In this document: positions 1-7,950 of the stretch, piece after piece
Layout of the letters: the number at the start of each line of letters is the position of its first letter
Position numbering within the stretch: the first letter of the stretch is position 1
Assembly (NCBI RefSeq): GCF_022631375.1
Contig: NZ_JALBGC010000001.1
Coordinates: forward strand, 372,001-436,000
Length of the DNA: 64,000 bases
Direction: 5' to 3'
DNA from: Hymenobacter cyanobacteriorum
GTDB lineage: Bacteria; Bacteroidota; Bacteroidia; Cytophagales; Hymenobacteraceae
The notes under the pieces: model-generated
Told to the model about the DNA's origin: nothing
The model's database searches: none
What the model saw: the letters and a program-made list of their open reading frames with translations, nothing else
Made by a program: the position numbers and the translations under genes

Positions 1-1
1 G

Positions 2-595
2 ACGTCAAAGGCATTCTTGGAAGTGCATTCTGTGGCTATTCAAGATGGGGAACCCAAAGTCGCGGGTATTACCATTCCCGCCGGCCCGTTGCCGACTATC
101 GTCTATTTCGCGGTGGAAGACGAGAAATTCTTCTTGGCCGTCTCCGTCTCGCCGGTTTCGCTTACTGTGGAGCACGCCTGGGTGGAGGATTACCACCGGA
201 TATCGTTTCATGCCACGTCGGAAACATTAGACTTGCAACAGCTTGCAGCCCTAACGATGCTGAAGCCGACGGAGAGTTGGAACAAAGGGGACCAACGAAA
301 ACTCGGTGGTGCTCTCCGCAAGCAAAGCTCGATTGAGTTTGAGCCTCACCCCGGACCTGGTGAATTTGAGGCTCGACTCAAAAAGCTACTGTCTTTTTTA
401 GAACAAGACCATGCTGGTGTACAAGCGCTGGTCGACAAAGCCGACGGCTACCTTCGCATTATTTCCGTCTTTCACAATGGCAACACCATGCTTGGCGGGC
501 TGCATCTCGATAAAGAGTGTATCCAGCGAATGGCGGCGTTAAACCTTGAAATTGACTTCGACCTCTATGCCGAGGGCAATTTCTATCAATCCTAA
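2..595 (+). CDS. DUF4279 domain protein, probably 5'-truncated by the window edge
   Basis: The reading frame is open from base 2, so the true start may lie before the window; the first start-like codon inside is a TTG at 17. The second half, from about 'EDYHRISFHATSETLDL' onward, has the plan of DUF4279 proteins: an N-terminal strand with a threshold-like 'LKPTESWNKGD' segment, a central helix 'LKKLLSFLEQ', a strand 'YLRIISVFH', and the closing 'ALNLEIDFDLYAEG' resembling the conserved 'ldidiY' ending. The function of the family is unknown. The first half is strand-rich and I do not recognise it. Base composition is more AT-rich than most of the window, which suggests an accessory gene. A PhnA-type gene follows 15 bases downstream on the same strand. 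Confidence 0.7.
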   Translation, partial: TSKAFLEVHSVAIQDGEPKVAGITIPAGPLPTIVYFAVEDEKFFLAVSVSPVSLTVEHAWVEDYHRISFHATSETLDLQQLAALTMLKPTESWNKGDQRKLGGALRKQSSIEFEPHPGPGEFEARLKKLLSFLEQDHAGVQALVDKADGYLRIISVFHNGNTMLGGLHLDKECIQRMAALNLEIDFDLYAEGNFYQS

Positions 596-610
596 CTTCC
601 CCATACTGCA

Positions 611-820
611 ATGGACGTAAAAGACAGCAACGGCACGCTGCTCGCCGAAGGCGACGCAGTCACCCTCATCAAAGACCTCAAAGTGAAGGGCTCCTCGCTC
701 ACGCTCAAGCGCGGCACGCTGGTTAAAAACATCCGTCTCACCAACAGCGCTGCCGAAATTGAAGGCCGCGCCGGCGGCAGCACGATGGTGCTCAAAACCG
801 AGTTCCTGAAGAAGGCCTAG
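611..820 (+). CDS. PhnA-type domain protein (69 aa)
   Basis: This small protein consists almost entirely of the C-terminal PhnA/YjdM domain: it opens with '[26 protein letters not shown]' (read here in two pieces) and continues with the 'LKRGT..KNIRLT' strand and a final '[10 protein letters not shown]'. The classic PhnA/YjdM protein is about 110 residues and carries an N-terminal zinc ribbon, which is missing here; ribbon-less forms are common in Bacteroidota. The family was named after the phosphonate locus, but a role in phosphonate breakdown is not established and no phn genes are nearby. The ATG at 611 directly precedes the domain. The gene may be co-transcribed with the DUF4279 gene 15 bases upstream, and it ends just before a 25-bp inverted repeat. 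Confidence 0.85.
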   Translation: MDVKDSNGTLLAEGDAVTLIKDLKVKGSSLTLKRGTLVKNIRLTNSAAEIEGRAGGSTMVLKTEFLKKA

Positions 821-824
821 CCCT

Positions 825-904
825 GTAGCCTGGACTCTGTGAGTCCGGGCCTAGCAGGTCGTTTCATTTCCTAAGTATGCCCGGACTCGCAGAGTCCAGG
901 CTAC
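825..904. repeat. inverted repeat between PhnA-type gene and rfaE1
   Basis: Two arms of about 25 bases ('tagcctggactctgtgagtc' continuing to gggc, and its near-perfect complement ending 'gagtccaggcta') flank a loop of roughly 27 bases. They differ at one position. The element lies between two convergent genes and could form a long hairpin, but it has no T run. It could serve as a bidirectional stop or be a remnant of a dispersed palindrome. Confidence 0.7.
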
Positions 905-1908
905 AGCCCCGCCTCCACTGCTTCTTCCAGCAGTCGCTGCTTCTCGATGGGCACCACGCCCACCTGCTCGCACACCAGGCCCCCGCCCAGGTTGGCCAGC
1001 GCCGCTGTGAAGGCCGCCGGCCGCCCCAGCGCCACGCACAGCGCCGCAATGCTGATGACGGTATCGCCCGCCCCCGACACGTCGGAAATCGTGCGCAGGT
1101 GGGCCGGCAGGTAGGTTTTCTCCGCTTCCTGCTGGGCAAATACGCCATATTCCGACAGCGTCACCAGCACGATTTCGGGCGTCAACACCTCGCGCAGCCG
1201 AGCCACGGCGGCTTCAAAGCCGGCGCGGTCGGTGTTGGGCTCGCCAAATTCCAGCTTTAATCCTTCGCGCAACTCTTTCAGGTTGGGTTTGAAGAGGGTG
1301 CAGTCGCGGTAGGCCAGGAAATTCTTCTTCTTCGGGTCCACCACCGTGGGGATGTTGCGCTGGCGGGCGCGGGCAATGCACTCCGTAATAATGGCTTCGC
1401 TGAGCACGCCCTTGTCGTAGTCCTCAAAAATGACCACGTCGGCGCGGCCCAGCAGGTCGTCGTAGGCCGCCAGCAGTTGCTCGGCTTCTTCGGCGTTGAG
1501 GTCGGTTTCGATTTCCGAATCGATGCGCAGCAGCTGCTGGCCCTGGGCCAGAATGCGCTGCTTCACCGTAGTAGGCCGCGCCGCGCTGCGGATGAGGCCG
1601 TCGGCGGGCAGGTCGTGGGTATGCAGGAGTTGCAGCAGCTGGTCGCCGCCCGCATCGTCGCCAATCACGGCGCAGAGAAGTGGCGTGGCGCCGAGGGCCT
1701 GCACGTTCAGGGCCACGTTGGCAGCCCCGCCGAGGCGGTTTTCGGTGCGGGCCACGTGCACCACGGGCACGGGCGCTTCGGGCGAGAGCCGCGTGGCGCG
1801 GCCCCACACGTAGGCATCCACCATCACGTCGCCCACGATGAGGACGCGCAGGTTGTTGAAGTCGTTGAACAGCGTTTGCAGGGAGGAATCAGAAGTAGGC
1901 AAACTCAA
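901..1908 (-). CDS. rfaE1: D-glycero-beta-D-manno-heptose-7-phosphate kinase (PfkB family)
   Basis: This kinase adds a phosphate to C1 of heptose 7-phosphate on the way to ADP-heptose, a building block of the lipopolysaccharide inner core. The 335-residue protein is a complete ribokinase/PfkB fold: a start 'LRVLIVGDVMVDAYVWG', the RfaE-like 'RLSPEAPVPVV', a substrate loop 'GGAANVALN' at 60-68, and the anion-hole signature 'SGAGDT' at 278-283 holding the catalytic Asp. It lacks the cytidylyltransferase half of bifunctional HldE, so the adenylyl transfer step must be encoded elsewhere. No ATG precedes the first strand; TTG at 1908 (or TTG at 1902) is the likely start, and the frame is closed just upstream inside a palindromic repeat. 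A sugar-kinase relative of different specificity is possible but less likely. Confidence 0.85.
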   Translation of the reverse strand: MSLPTSDSSLQTLFNDFNNLRVLIVGDVMVDAYVWGRATRLSPEAPVPVVHVARTENRLGGAANVALNVQALGATPLLCAVIGDDAGGDQLLQLLHTHDLPADGLIRSAARPTTVKQRILAQGQQLLRIDSEIETDLNAEEAEQLLAAYDDLLGRADVVIFEDYDKGVLSEAIITECIARARQRNIPTVVDPKKKNFLAYRDCTLFKPNLKELREGLKLEFGEPNTDRAGFEAAVARLREVLTPEIVLVTLSEYGVFAQQEAEKTYLPAHLRTISDVSGAGDTVISIAALCVALGRPAAFTAALANLGGGLVCEQVGVVPIEKQRLLEEAVEAGL

Positions 1909-1917
1909 AGCAAAAGT

Positions 1918-2006
1918 CTGTCATCCTGAGCGGAGCGAAGGACCTTGTCACATCAGAACTAGCCGTTCGAGCTTGATGAGGTCCTTCGCTGCGCTCAGGA
2001 TGACAG
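1918..2006. repeat. type A palindromic intergenic element, copy 1
   Basis: The left arm 'ctgtcatcctgagcggagcg' continuing to aaggacctt is mirrored by a right arm ending 'cgctgcgctcaggatgacag', with about 30 bases of unrelated loop. The same arms recur at 3311-3398, 27791-27881 and 57549-57653, and as a half copy at 57964-57998. It lies between rfaE1 and the aminotransferase gene. Confidence 0.85.
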
Positions 2007-2021
2007 GAGGTGATAAATAAA

Positions 2022-3245
2022 TTACGCCAGTTTCGCCAGGCTTGCCTTGATGCGCCGAAACGCCTCCACCAGCTTCTCATCGGCGGCGGCGGTGCTGAAA
2101 CGCATGCACTCCGGCGCGCCAAACGCCTCGCCCGACACGGCCGAAACGTGCGCGTCGTTCAGAATAAACAGCGCCAAATCGGACGAGTTGCGGATGGTGC
2201 TGCCATCGGGCGCCGTACGGCCGAAGAAAGCCGACACTTCGGGAAAGATGTAGAAAGCACCGCTGGGCGTGGGCGTGTCGAGCCCGGGAATATCTTTCAC
2301 CAGCTCCAGCACGAGGTCGCGGCGGCGGCGGTAGGCGGCGGCCATCTCATCCGACGACGCCCGGCCGCCGGCCAGCGCGGCCACGCCCGCCCGCTGCGTG
2401 ATGGAGCAGGTGCCCGACGTAATCTGGCCCTGCATCTTGTCGCAGGCCGTGGCAATGTCCTGGCGGGCGGCCAGGTAGCCCAGGCGCCAGCCCGTCATGG
2501 CGTAGCCCTTCGAGAAGCCATTCACAGTGATAACCCGGTCGGCCACGGCCGGAAACTGGGCCAGGCTCACGTGCTCGCCCACGAAGTTGATGTATTCGTA
2601 AATCTCGTCGGCCAGGGCGTATACCTGCGGGTGGCGCGCCAGCACCTCGGCAATCGCACCCAGCTCCTCACGGCTGAACACCGCGCCCGTAGGGTTGCAC
2701 GGCGACGAGTACATGATAAGCTTGGTGCGGGGCGTAATGGCCGCTTCCAGTTGCGCGGCGGTGGCCTTGTAGTCGTGTTCGCGGGTGCCCACCAGCGGCA
2801 CGGCCACGCCGCCGGCCAGCTTCACCATCTCCTCGTAGCTCACCCAGTAGGGCGAAAACACGATGACCTCGTCGCCCGGATTTACGAGGCTGAGCACGGC
2901 ATTGGCCAGCGCCTGCTTGGCTCCGGTGCTCACCACAATCTGGCTGGGCTGGAAATCGAGCTGGTTGTCGCGCTTCAACTTATCGCAGATGGCCTGCCGC
3001 AATTCCGGAATGCCGGGCACCGGTGTGTAGAACGTGTAGCCGTCGTCCAGCGCCTTTTTGGCGGCGTCCTTGATGTACTGCGGTGTCTGAAAATCAGGCT
3101 CGCCAAAGCTCAGGTTGATGACGTCAACGCCCTTGGCGGCCAGCTCGCGGCCCTTCTTGGCCATGGCAATGGTGGCCGACTCGCTCATGGCAAGCAGGCG
3201 GTCGGAGAGCGGCGAAACGGCAACGGGCGCGGCGGTATTGGGCAT
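2022..3245 (-). CDS. PLP-dependent aminotransferase, class I/II (aspartate aminotransferase-like)
   Basis: This is a fold-type I aminotransferase that moves an amino group between an amino acid and a 2-oxo acid through pyridoxal phosphate. Of its 407 residues, 'NPTG' at 184-187, 'DEIYE' at 214-218 and the Schiff-base segment 'GFSKGYAMTGWRLGY' with Lys246 identify the class, and 'STGAKQAL' near residue 107 forms the phosphate-side loop. The pattern fits the aspartate/aromatic/LL-DAP type group in which AspC/AspB-like enzymes fall; the exact donor cannot be read from the sequence. The ATG at 3245 is chosen because the open frame upstream runs into a palindromic repeat and reads 'HSPPFL', not family sequence. 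Type A palindromes sit on both sides. Confidence 0.9.
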   Translation of the reverse strand: MPNTAAPVAVSPLSDRLLAMSESATIAMAKKGRELAAKGVDVINLSFGEPDFQTPQYIKDAAKKALDDGYTFYTPVPGIPELRQAICDKLKRDNQLDFQPSQIVVSTGAKQALANAVLSLVNPGDEVIVFSPYWVSYEEMVKLAGGVAVPLVGTREHDYKATAAQLEAAITPRTKLIMYSSPCNPTGAVFSREELGAIAEVLARHPQVYALADEIYEYINFVGEHVSLAQFPAVADRVITVNGFSKGYAMTGWRLGYLAARQDIATACDKMQGQITSGTCSITQRAGVAALAGGRASSDEMAAAYRRRRDLVLELVKDIPGLDTPTPSGAFYIFPEVSAFFGRTAPDGSTIRNSSDLALFILNDAHVSAVSGEAFGAPECMRFSTAAADEKLVEAFRRIKASLAKLA

Positions 3246-3310
3246 AAGAAAAGGCGGTGAATGCAAGGGCAAAGGTAATTCAATTGTCAGCGGGCATCGC
3301 CCAATGCCGG

Positions 3311-3398
3311 CTGTCATCCTGAGCTTGCGAAGGACCTTCTCACGTCTGTGCGAGATTTGCTCATGTGAGAAGGTCCTTCGCTCCGCTCAGGATGACAG
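3311..3398. repeat. type A palindromic intergenic element, copy 2
   Basis: The arms read 'ctgtcatcctgagcttgcga' into aggaccttctcac, and 'gtgagaaggtccttcgctcc' into gctcaggatgacag. This copy carries compensated and uncompensated changes relative to copies at 1918 and 57549, with a loop of about 21 bases. Confidence 0.85.
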
Positions 3399-3404
3399 AT
3401 TAAA

Positions 3405-5393
3405 CTACGCCTGCCCCAGCCGCCGCCGGCAGCGCCAGAGCACCGTCAGGTCCATGCCGGGCTCGTAGTCTTTGGCATACAGCAACTCTAGGCGGCGCTT
3501 GGTGACTTCAGTGAGCGGGGCAGCCGAATTGGCGGCATCGGCCGGCGACACCACGGCGGGCACCGTGCGGGCCGGGCCGGGCGTGTGGCGCAGGCCCACC
3601 CAGGTACGCCGGCCCAGCAGCACGGCCGCGCAGTTGCGCAGAAAACCGGTTTTATTGGGCTGCAACCAGATGAGCAGCGGGGCCAGCAGCAGCAGCCCGG
3701 CGCTCACGAGCAAGTCAATCAGGCGCTTGGCCCGGGCTTTCTGGGGCTGGTTCAGGTTCAGCTCGATGTCGAGCGTGTAGTAGTCGCCGGGCGCGTCCTT
3801 GCTGCTGCTGCCGATGATGTACTGGCTGTCTTCGGGCAGGATTTTGTAGGCCACCGGCGGGTCGGCCGGCAGGCTGAGCATCAGGGCAATAATCTGGCTG
3901 GCGGGCAGGTCCTTGCCGCAAAAAATCAGCTCATTCAGCGCGTAGAGGCGGATGATATCGGCTAGCTGGCGCAGTTCGCCCAGTGGTGAGTTGGTGAACT
4001 GGTGAATGGGTGAATTTTCTTCTAAAACGGCTTCCTCCCCTACGCTCACGTAGCCTATTACGCGGGCCGACACGTGGGCGGCTTCCAGCAGCTGGCGCAC
4101 GCGCTGGCTTTCGGCCCCCGAGCCCACAATGGCAATGTTTTTCTGGTGCCGCTCGCTCAGGCGCAGGTTTTTGTACTTGATGAAATGCGCCAGCAGCTGC
4201 CGCCCCACCAGCGCCACCACGGCCCACCCGCCGCCCAGAATAATCAGCGCCTTCGAGAAGCGCCAGGCGTCGAGAAAGTTGGAAGCGGCCGAAATCAGCA
4301 GCGTGCCCACCGCCACGCCCCGCACAATGCGCGAGGTGCGCGTGGGCTGGTCGTAGCCCCCGCTGAGGTAAGTCGAAGTCAGCCAGACCACGATGTAGGC
4401 CGGCACGGCCGCGGCCATGTACTGCGGCGGGTAGTCGCCGGGCACAAACTTGTGGTTGCGCTCCCAGTAGGTTTTCAGGAAGTACATGCCGCCCCAAATC
4501 AGGCCGGCATCGAGCAGCAGCGGGGCGGCGCGGCGCAGCAGGCGCTCGGCCACGGCCGCCCCCGCCCGCAGCCAGATGGCCGAGTTTATCAGCAGCGAAA
4601 ACAGGCCCGCCCGGCCCGGGGCGAAGTGCTTCTGCGCAAAAATCACCATCGCCCGGTAGAACACAAACACGTAGTTCACGCTGGTGCGCTTCGTGCTCTC
4701 GCCCTTGTAATGAATGATGCGGGTGCCGGGGAAATAATAGTTCTGCCAGCCGCCCCGCGTGAGGCGGTACGAGAGGTCGATGTCCTCGCCGTACATGAAA
4801 TAGTCTTCGTCGAGCAGCCCAATCTGGTCGAGCGCGGCCTTGCGCAGCAGCATAAACGCGCCGCTCAGCACCTCCACCTGGTGGGTTTCCTCTTTGTCCA
4901 GAAAGCCCAGATGGTAGCGCCCGAACGTGCGCGACTTCGGCATGAGCTTGGCCAGCCCGAACATTTTATAAAACGCCACGGCCGGCGTGGGCAGCGCCCG
5001 CTTGCTTTCGGGCAGGAAATGCCCTTGGCCGTCCAGCATTTTCACGCCCAGGCCGCCGCAACCGGGGTGCGCGTCCATAAAATCGCAGCAGGCCCGGAAG
5101 GTGTCTTCCTCCACCACGGTGTCGGGGTTCAGCAGCAGTTGGTACTGGCCAGTGGCGCGGCGCAGGGCCTGGTTGTTGGCTTTCGAGAAGCCGGGATTGT
5201 CCTGATTCGCAATCAGAATAACTTCCGGAAACCGCGCCCGCACCATGGCCACCGAGCCGTCGGCCGAGTTGTTGTCAACCACAAATACCTCCACCGGCTG
5301 CCCCAGCTTCTCCACGGCCCGTCGCACCGAGAGCAGCGCCTGCTCCAGGAAATAGCAGACGTTGTAATTGACAATGATAACGGAGAGCTTCAC
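3405..5393 (-). CDS. family 2 glycosyltransferase fused to a membrane/Rossmann region resembling WcaJ-type phosphoglycosyltransferases
   Basis: Residues 1-240 are a GT2 (GT-A fold) glycosyltransferase of the rhamnosyltransferase type: 'VVDNNSADGS' at 38-47, 'NQDNPGFSKANNQALR', and the metal-binding 'NPD' at 89-91. Hydrophobic segments follow from about residue 270 to 400. Next come a Rossmann-like 'IAIVGSGAESQRVRQLL' and a further segment 'RLIDLLVSAGLLLLAPLLIW', which is how WcaJ/UndPP-sugar transferase C-domains begin. That catalytic domain is not present in usual form; the tail is short and only 'GRRTWVGLR' recalls it. The enzyme probably builds surface polysaccharide at the inner membrane. 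A short-word DNA repeat at 3985-4016 lies inside the frame and encodes a linker near residues 459-469. The start at 5393 begins the canonical 'KLSVIIVNYN'. Confidence 0.85.
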   Translation of the reverse strand: MKLSVIIVNYNVCYFLEQALLSVRRAVEKLGQPVEVFVVDNNSADGSVAMVRARFPEVILIANQDNPGFSKANNQALRRATGQYQLLLNPDTVVEEDTFRACCDFMDAHPGCGGLGVKMLDGQGHFLPESKRALPTPAVAFYKMFGLAKLMPKSRTFGRYHLGFLDKEETHQVEVLSGAFMLLRKAALDQIGLLDEDYFMYGEDIDLSYRLTRGGWQNYYFPGTRIIHYKGESTKRTSVNYVFVFYRAMVIFAQKHFAPGRAGLFSLLINSAIWLRAGAAVAERLLRRAAPLLLDAGLIWGGMYFLKTYWERNHKFVPGDYPPQYMAAAVPAYIVVWLTSTYLSGGYDQPTRTSRIVRGVAVGTLLISAASNFLDAWRFSKALIILGGGWAVVALVGRQLLAHFIKYKNLRLSERHQKNIAIVGSGAESQRVRQLLEAAHVSARVIGYVSVGEEAVLEENSPIHQFTNSPLGELRQLADIIRLYALNELIFCGKDLPASQIIALMLSLPADPPVAYKILPEDSQYIIGSSSKDAPGDYYTLDIELNLNQPQKARAKRLIDLLVSAGLLLLAPLLIWLQPNKTGFLRNCAAVLLGRRTWVGLRHTPGPARTVPAVVSPADAANSAAPLTEVTKRRLELLYAKDYEPGMDLTVLWRCRRRLGQA
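3985..4016. repeat. four-copy 8-bp word repeat inside a coding region
   Basis: Four successive octamers read ggtgagtt, ggtgaact, ggtgaatg, ggtgaatt. On the coding (minus) strand they encode the 'SPIHQFTNSPL' linker of the glycosyltransferase. The style matches the AT-rich word repeats found between genes in this window. Confidence 0.8.
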
Positions 5394-5394
5394 T

Positions 5395-5508
5395 TTTTAG
5401 CTGTTAGCCATCAGTTGTTAGCTGTTAGCTTTTTTGTGGCGACCGAGCGGCTCCTCGGGAAGTACCGACAAAGCTAAAAGCTAAAAGCTAATGGCTAACA
5501 GCTAAAAA
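5395..5508. repeat. AT-rich word-type inverted repeat between glycosyltransferase and recR
   Basis: The left side repeats the word 'gttagc' ('tagctgttagccatcagttg' and onward) and the right side carries the complement ('agctaaaagctaatggctaa'). About 35 GC-rich bases lie between. It would fold into a long imperfect hairpin. A close relative lies at 28972-29142. Confidence 0.8.
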
Positions 5509-5513
5509 TGCCA

Positions 5514-6125
5514 TTACGCCTGCCGCAGCCGGTCCACAATGCTGCGGCCCAGCGTAATCTCGTCGGCATACTCCAGCTCGCCGCCCATCGGAATGCCGCG
5601 GGCAATGGTGCTGATGTGCACGTTGGGCAAATCGCGCAGTCGGCGCGAGAGGTAGAACGCGGTAGTATCACCCTCCATCGTGGGCGAAATGGCCAGAATC
5701 ACCTCGCGCAACTCCGAATCCTCGGCCGAAGCGCGGGCCACTAGCGAGTCGATGTGCAGGTCGGACGGTCCCACGCCCTCAATAGGCGAAATCACTCCGC
5801 CGAGCACGTGGTACACGCCCTTGTACTGGCCGGTATTCTCAATGGCAATCACGTCGCGCACATCCGACACCACGCACACGAGGCTGTGGTCGCGCAGCTT
5901 GTTGGCGCAAATGCCGCACTCCTCGGCATCGGAAATGCTGTGGCAGGTTTTGCAATACGTGATTTCGAAACGCATTTTGGCCAGCGCCTCGGCCAGCGAA
6001 GCCGTGGTGTCCATCTCGGCTTTCAGCAGGTGCAGGGCCAGGCGCAGGGCCGTTTTCCGGCCGATGCCGGGCAGGCGCGAGAGCTCGCCCACAGCGTTTT
6101 CAATCAGTTTTGAGGGAAACTCCAT
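5514..6125 (-). CDS. recR: recombination mediator protein RecR
   Basis: RecR works with RecF and RecO to load RecA on single-stranded DNA gaps. The 203-residue protein has the usual length and full plan: an N-terminal helix-hairpin-helix region with 'LSRLPGIGRKTALRLALHLL', a four-cysteine zinc site (Cys58, Cys61, Cys70, Cys73 in 'YCKTCHSISDAEECGIC'), a TOPRIM domain beginning 'SLVCVVSDVRDVIAIE', and a C-terminal segment 'ARGIPMGGELEYADEITL'. The ATG at 6125 precedes the conserved 'FPSKLIENAVGELSRLPG'. The gene is flanked on both sides by AT-rich word-type inverted repeats, so it is probably its own transcription unit or loosely coupled to clpS upstream. Confidence 0.97.
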   Translation of the reverse strand: MEFPSKLIENAVGELSRLPGIGRKTALRLALHLLKAEMDTTASLAEALAKMRFEITYCKTCHSISDAEECGICANKLRDHSLVCVVSDVRDVIAIENTGQYKGVYHVLGGVISPIEGVGPSDLHIDSLVARASAEDSELREVILAISPTMEGDTTAFYLSRRLRDLPNVHISTIARGIPMGGELEYADEITLGRSIVDRLRQA

Positions 6126-6130
6126 TCAGA

Positions 6131-6217
6131 TTGGTTAGTTGTCAGTTGTTGGTTGTCAGTTGTTAGCCGCACATTGCCAGTACAACCTGACAACCGACAA
6201 CTAACAACCGACAACTA
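6131..6217. repeat. AT-rich word-type inverted repeat between clpS and recR
   Basis: The left arm is built of 'gttgtcagttgttg' words and the right arm of the complementary 'caaccgacaactaac' words, separated by about 16 bases. The right arm ends in 'cta', which is the stop codon (TAG on the minus strand) of clpS. Confidence 0.8.
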
Positions 6218-6496
6218 GACTACGTCGGCCGAGATGCCGCGGTCGTGAATGGCCGTGCACATGGGCTCCAGCTCTTCGTAGGTGCCCACTTTCACGGCGC
6301 ACTTGCCTTTGTAGTGGATGAGCAGGGTGCACTGCTCGGCCTGCTCGGGCTGGTGGCCGCACACGTCCATCAGGGTTTTGATGACGTGGTCGAAGGTGTT
6401 GATTTCATCGTTGTACACCACCAGGTTGCGCAGTTCCACCGCTTCTTCGAGCAGCAGAACGTCTTCATCGTAGTCAATTTGCGGACGCGTGTTCAT
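6215..6496 (-). CDS. clpS: ATP-dependent Clp protease adaptor ClpS
   Basis: ClpS brings N-degron substrates to the ClpA/ClpC-ClpP protease. The 93-residue protein shows the adaptor core: 'LVVYNDEINTFDHVIKTL' at about 28-45 (the substrate pocket and ClpA-facing surface), 'AEQCTLLIHYKGKCAVKVG' containing the conserved 'A..l...vH..G', and a C-terminal helix 'LEPMCTAIHDRG'. The N-terminal extension is short and acidic, as usual. No clpA or clpP lies nearby. The stop codon is provided by the adjacent word-type repeat. The gene is divergent from the unknown gene at 6632. Confidence 0.93.
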   Translation of the reverse strand: MNTRPQIDYDEDVLLLEEAVELRNLVVYNDEINTFDHVIKTLMDVCGHQPEQAEQCTLLIHYKGKCAVKVGTYEELEPMCTAIHDRGISADVV

Positions 6497-6631
6497 AAGG
6501 CAAATTTACGCAGGAAACCCCGCGTGGGGCAGCTCCTGATAACCCCGTTGGCGGCGGTTTCGTTTCGTCAGATTCGCCCCAATTTTGCAGCGCCGCGCCA
6601 GTTCCGCCGGCTCTGCCCTCCTCTCCCGCTC

Positions 6632-7189
6632 ATGCCCGTTCCGTCCATCGATTTCAAAAAAGCCCTCAAGCGCCTTTCCGAGCCCGAGAAGGAAGCCCTG
6701 CTGCTGCGCGCCGTGCGCCGCGACGCCGAGCTCTATGAAACCTTTCGCTTCGAGCTGCTGGCCGACGTGACCCTGGGCCAGATTCAGGAAGAAACCGCCG
6801 ACCGCATCCACGAGTTGTTCAACGTAGCCGTAACCGGCCGCCTGCTCAACCGTAGCCTCGTGAAGGCCGTGCGCGCCAGCATACAGGAGGCCGCCCGCGC
6901 CCGGCGCATCACCAAAAACAAGCAGCTCGAGATTGACCTGCTCATCTACATTCTGCGCCAGTGCATCGACCACTACTCGGGCCAGTTCGACAGCGTGTGG
7001 GACGGCTTTTATAACGCCACCGCCCGCCTGGCTGCCCGCCTGCCGCCACTAATCCTCAAATCGTTGCACGAAGACCTGTGGGTCGAATACCAATCGGAGC
7101 TAAATGATATCCTGAGCGAGCTACACCGTCGCAAAAAAAGTCATAACCTGAAGTTCGAGCTGCCCCGCACGTTTGAGATTCCCGAATAA
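6632..7189 (+). CDS. conserved hypothetical protein (185 aa), mainly alpha-helical
   Basis: I do not recognise a domain. The predicted product is soluble, helical and charged: 'FKKALKRLSEPEKEALLLRA' and 'ARRITKNKQLEIDLLIYILR' read as amphipathic helices, and there is no signal peptide or membrane segment. The ATG at 6632 was chosen because upstream of it the frame runs antisense into clpS. Repeated Arg/Lys with Leu spacing suggests a helical bundle, possibly nucleic-acid binding, but that is a guess. A strong intrinsic terminator follows at once after the stop codon, so the gene ends its transcript. Confidence 0.7.
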   Translation: MPVPSIDFKKALKRLSEPEKEALLLRAVRRDAELYETFRFELLADVTLGQIQEETADRIHELFNVAVTGRLLNRSLVKAVRASIQEAARARRITKNKQLEIDLLIYILRQCIDHYSGQFDSVWDGFYNATARLAARLPPLILKSLHEDLWVEYQSELNDILSELHRRKKSHNLKFELPRTFEIPE

Positions 7190-7221
7190 AAAAAGCCCGC
7201 CGAAACCGGCGGGCTTTTTTT
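7188..7221. terminator. bidirectional intrinsic terminator
   Basis: A perfect stem 'aaaaagcccgccg' pairs with 'cggcgggcttttt' around a four-base loop, with a T run on both strands. It lies between the convergent genes 6632-7189 and yceI and can stop both. Confidence 0.93.
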
Positions 7222-7242
7222 GTTTAGCAGCTAATCAGGCAA

Positions 7243-7887
7243 TTAAGCCTTCTTGGCAATCACGTTGAAGGTCAGGTCGAAGTTGTCGTAGATGGCTTTG
7301 TCGCCAATGCTCTCGAAGAACGACTTCGAGCCGTACTTCAGGCCAAACTTGGTGCGGTCGATGGTCACTTTGCCCGAAGCGGCGGCCACACCGTCCTTCA
7401 CGCCCACTTTGGCGGGGAAGCTGATGCGCTGCGTCACGCCCTTGATAGTCATGTCGCCAGTGATGGTGGCGTTATCGGCATCCTTGGCGGCGCCTTTGAT
7501 GGGCGTTACGCTCACGATTTTGAAGGTCGAGGTGGGATAAGTAGCTACGCCGAAGAAGTCGTCGCTGCTCATGTGGCCCACGAATTTGCCCTGGCTGTCG
7601 GCATCCTTGATGTCGGTGGCCTTCATGGTCTTCATGTCCACGGTCACGGTGCCGCCCACCACAGCGTTGCCTTTCACCAGCAGCTCGCCCGAGCTGAAGT
7701 TCATGGTGCCGTTGTGGCCGTGCGTCACGGCTTTGCCTTCCCAGCCCAGGGTGCTCAGCTGCGGCTGCAGGGCGTAGGCGGGGGCGTTGGTGGCCATTTT
7801 GGCGCTGTTGTTTTTCTGGGCCGAAGCCACGGGAGCGGCGCCGAGCACGGCAACGGCGAACAGGGCGGGCAGGAGGAATTTTTTCAT
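7243..7887 (-). CDS. YceI family protein, secreted
   Basis: YceI proteins are lipocalin-like beta barrels that bind isoprenoid-type lipids in the periplasm. This 214-residue protein has a signal peptide ending near 'VASAQ', then the family features 'LGWEGKAVTHGHNGTMNFSS' in which 'GHNGT' replaces the common 'H.f.G', 'DMKTMKATDI' and the 'TSTFKIVSV' strand, followed by 'ITGDMTIKGVTQRISFPAKV' and 'IDRTKFGLKYGSKSFF'. A MarR-type regulator gene lies 63 bases upstream on the same strand, and the two are probably one operon. The physiological role here is unknown; in this lineage YceI proteins often accompany stress or respiration genes. Confidence 0.92.
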   Translation of the reverse strand: MKKFLLPALFAVAVLGAAPVASAQKNNSAKMATNAPAYALQPQLSTLGWEGKAVTHGHNGTMNFSSGELLVKGNAVVGGTVTVDMKTMKATDIKDADSQGKFVGHMSSDDFFGVATYPTSTFKIVSVTPIKGAAKDADNATITGDMTIKGVTQRISFPAKVGVKDGVAAASGKVTIDRTKFGLKYGSKSFFESIGDKAIYDNFDLTFNVIAKKA

Positions 7888-7950
7888 GGTTGGGGTATTA
7901 AAAAGGGTATTCTTGAAAAAAGGGTTGTTGCAAAGGGTAAGCGTGGCGGC

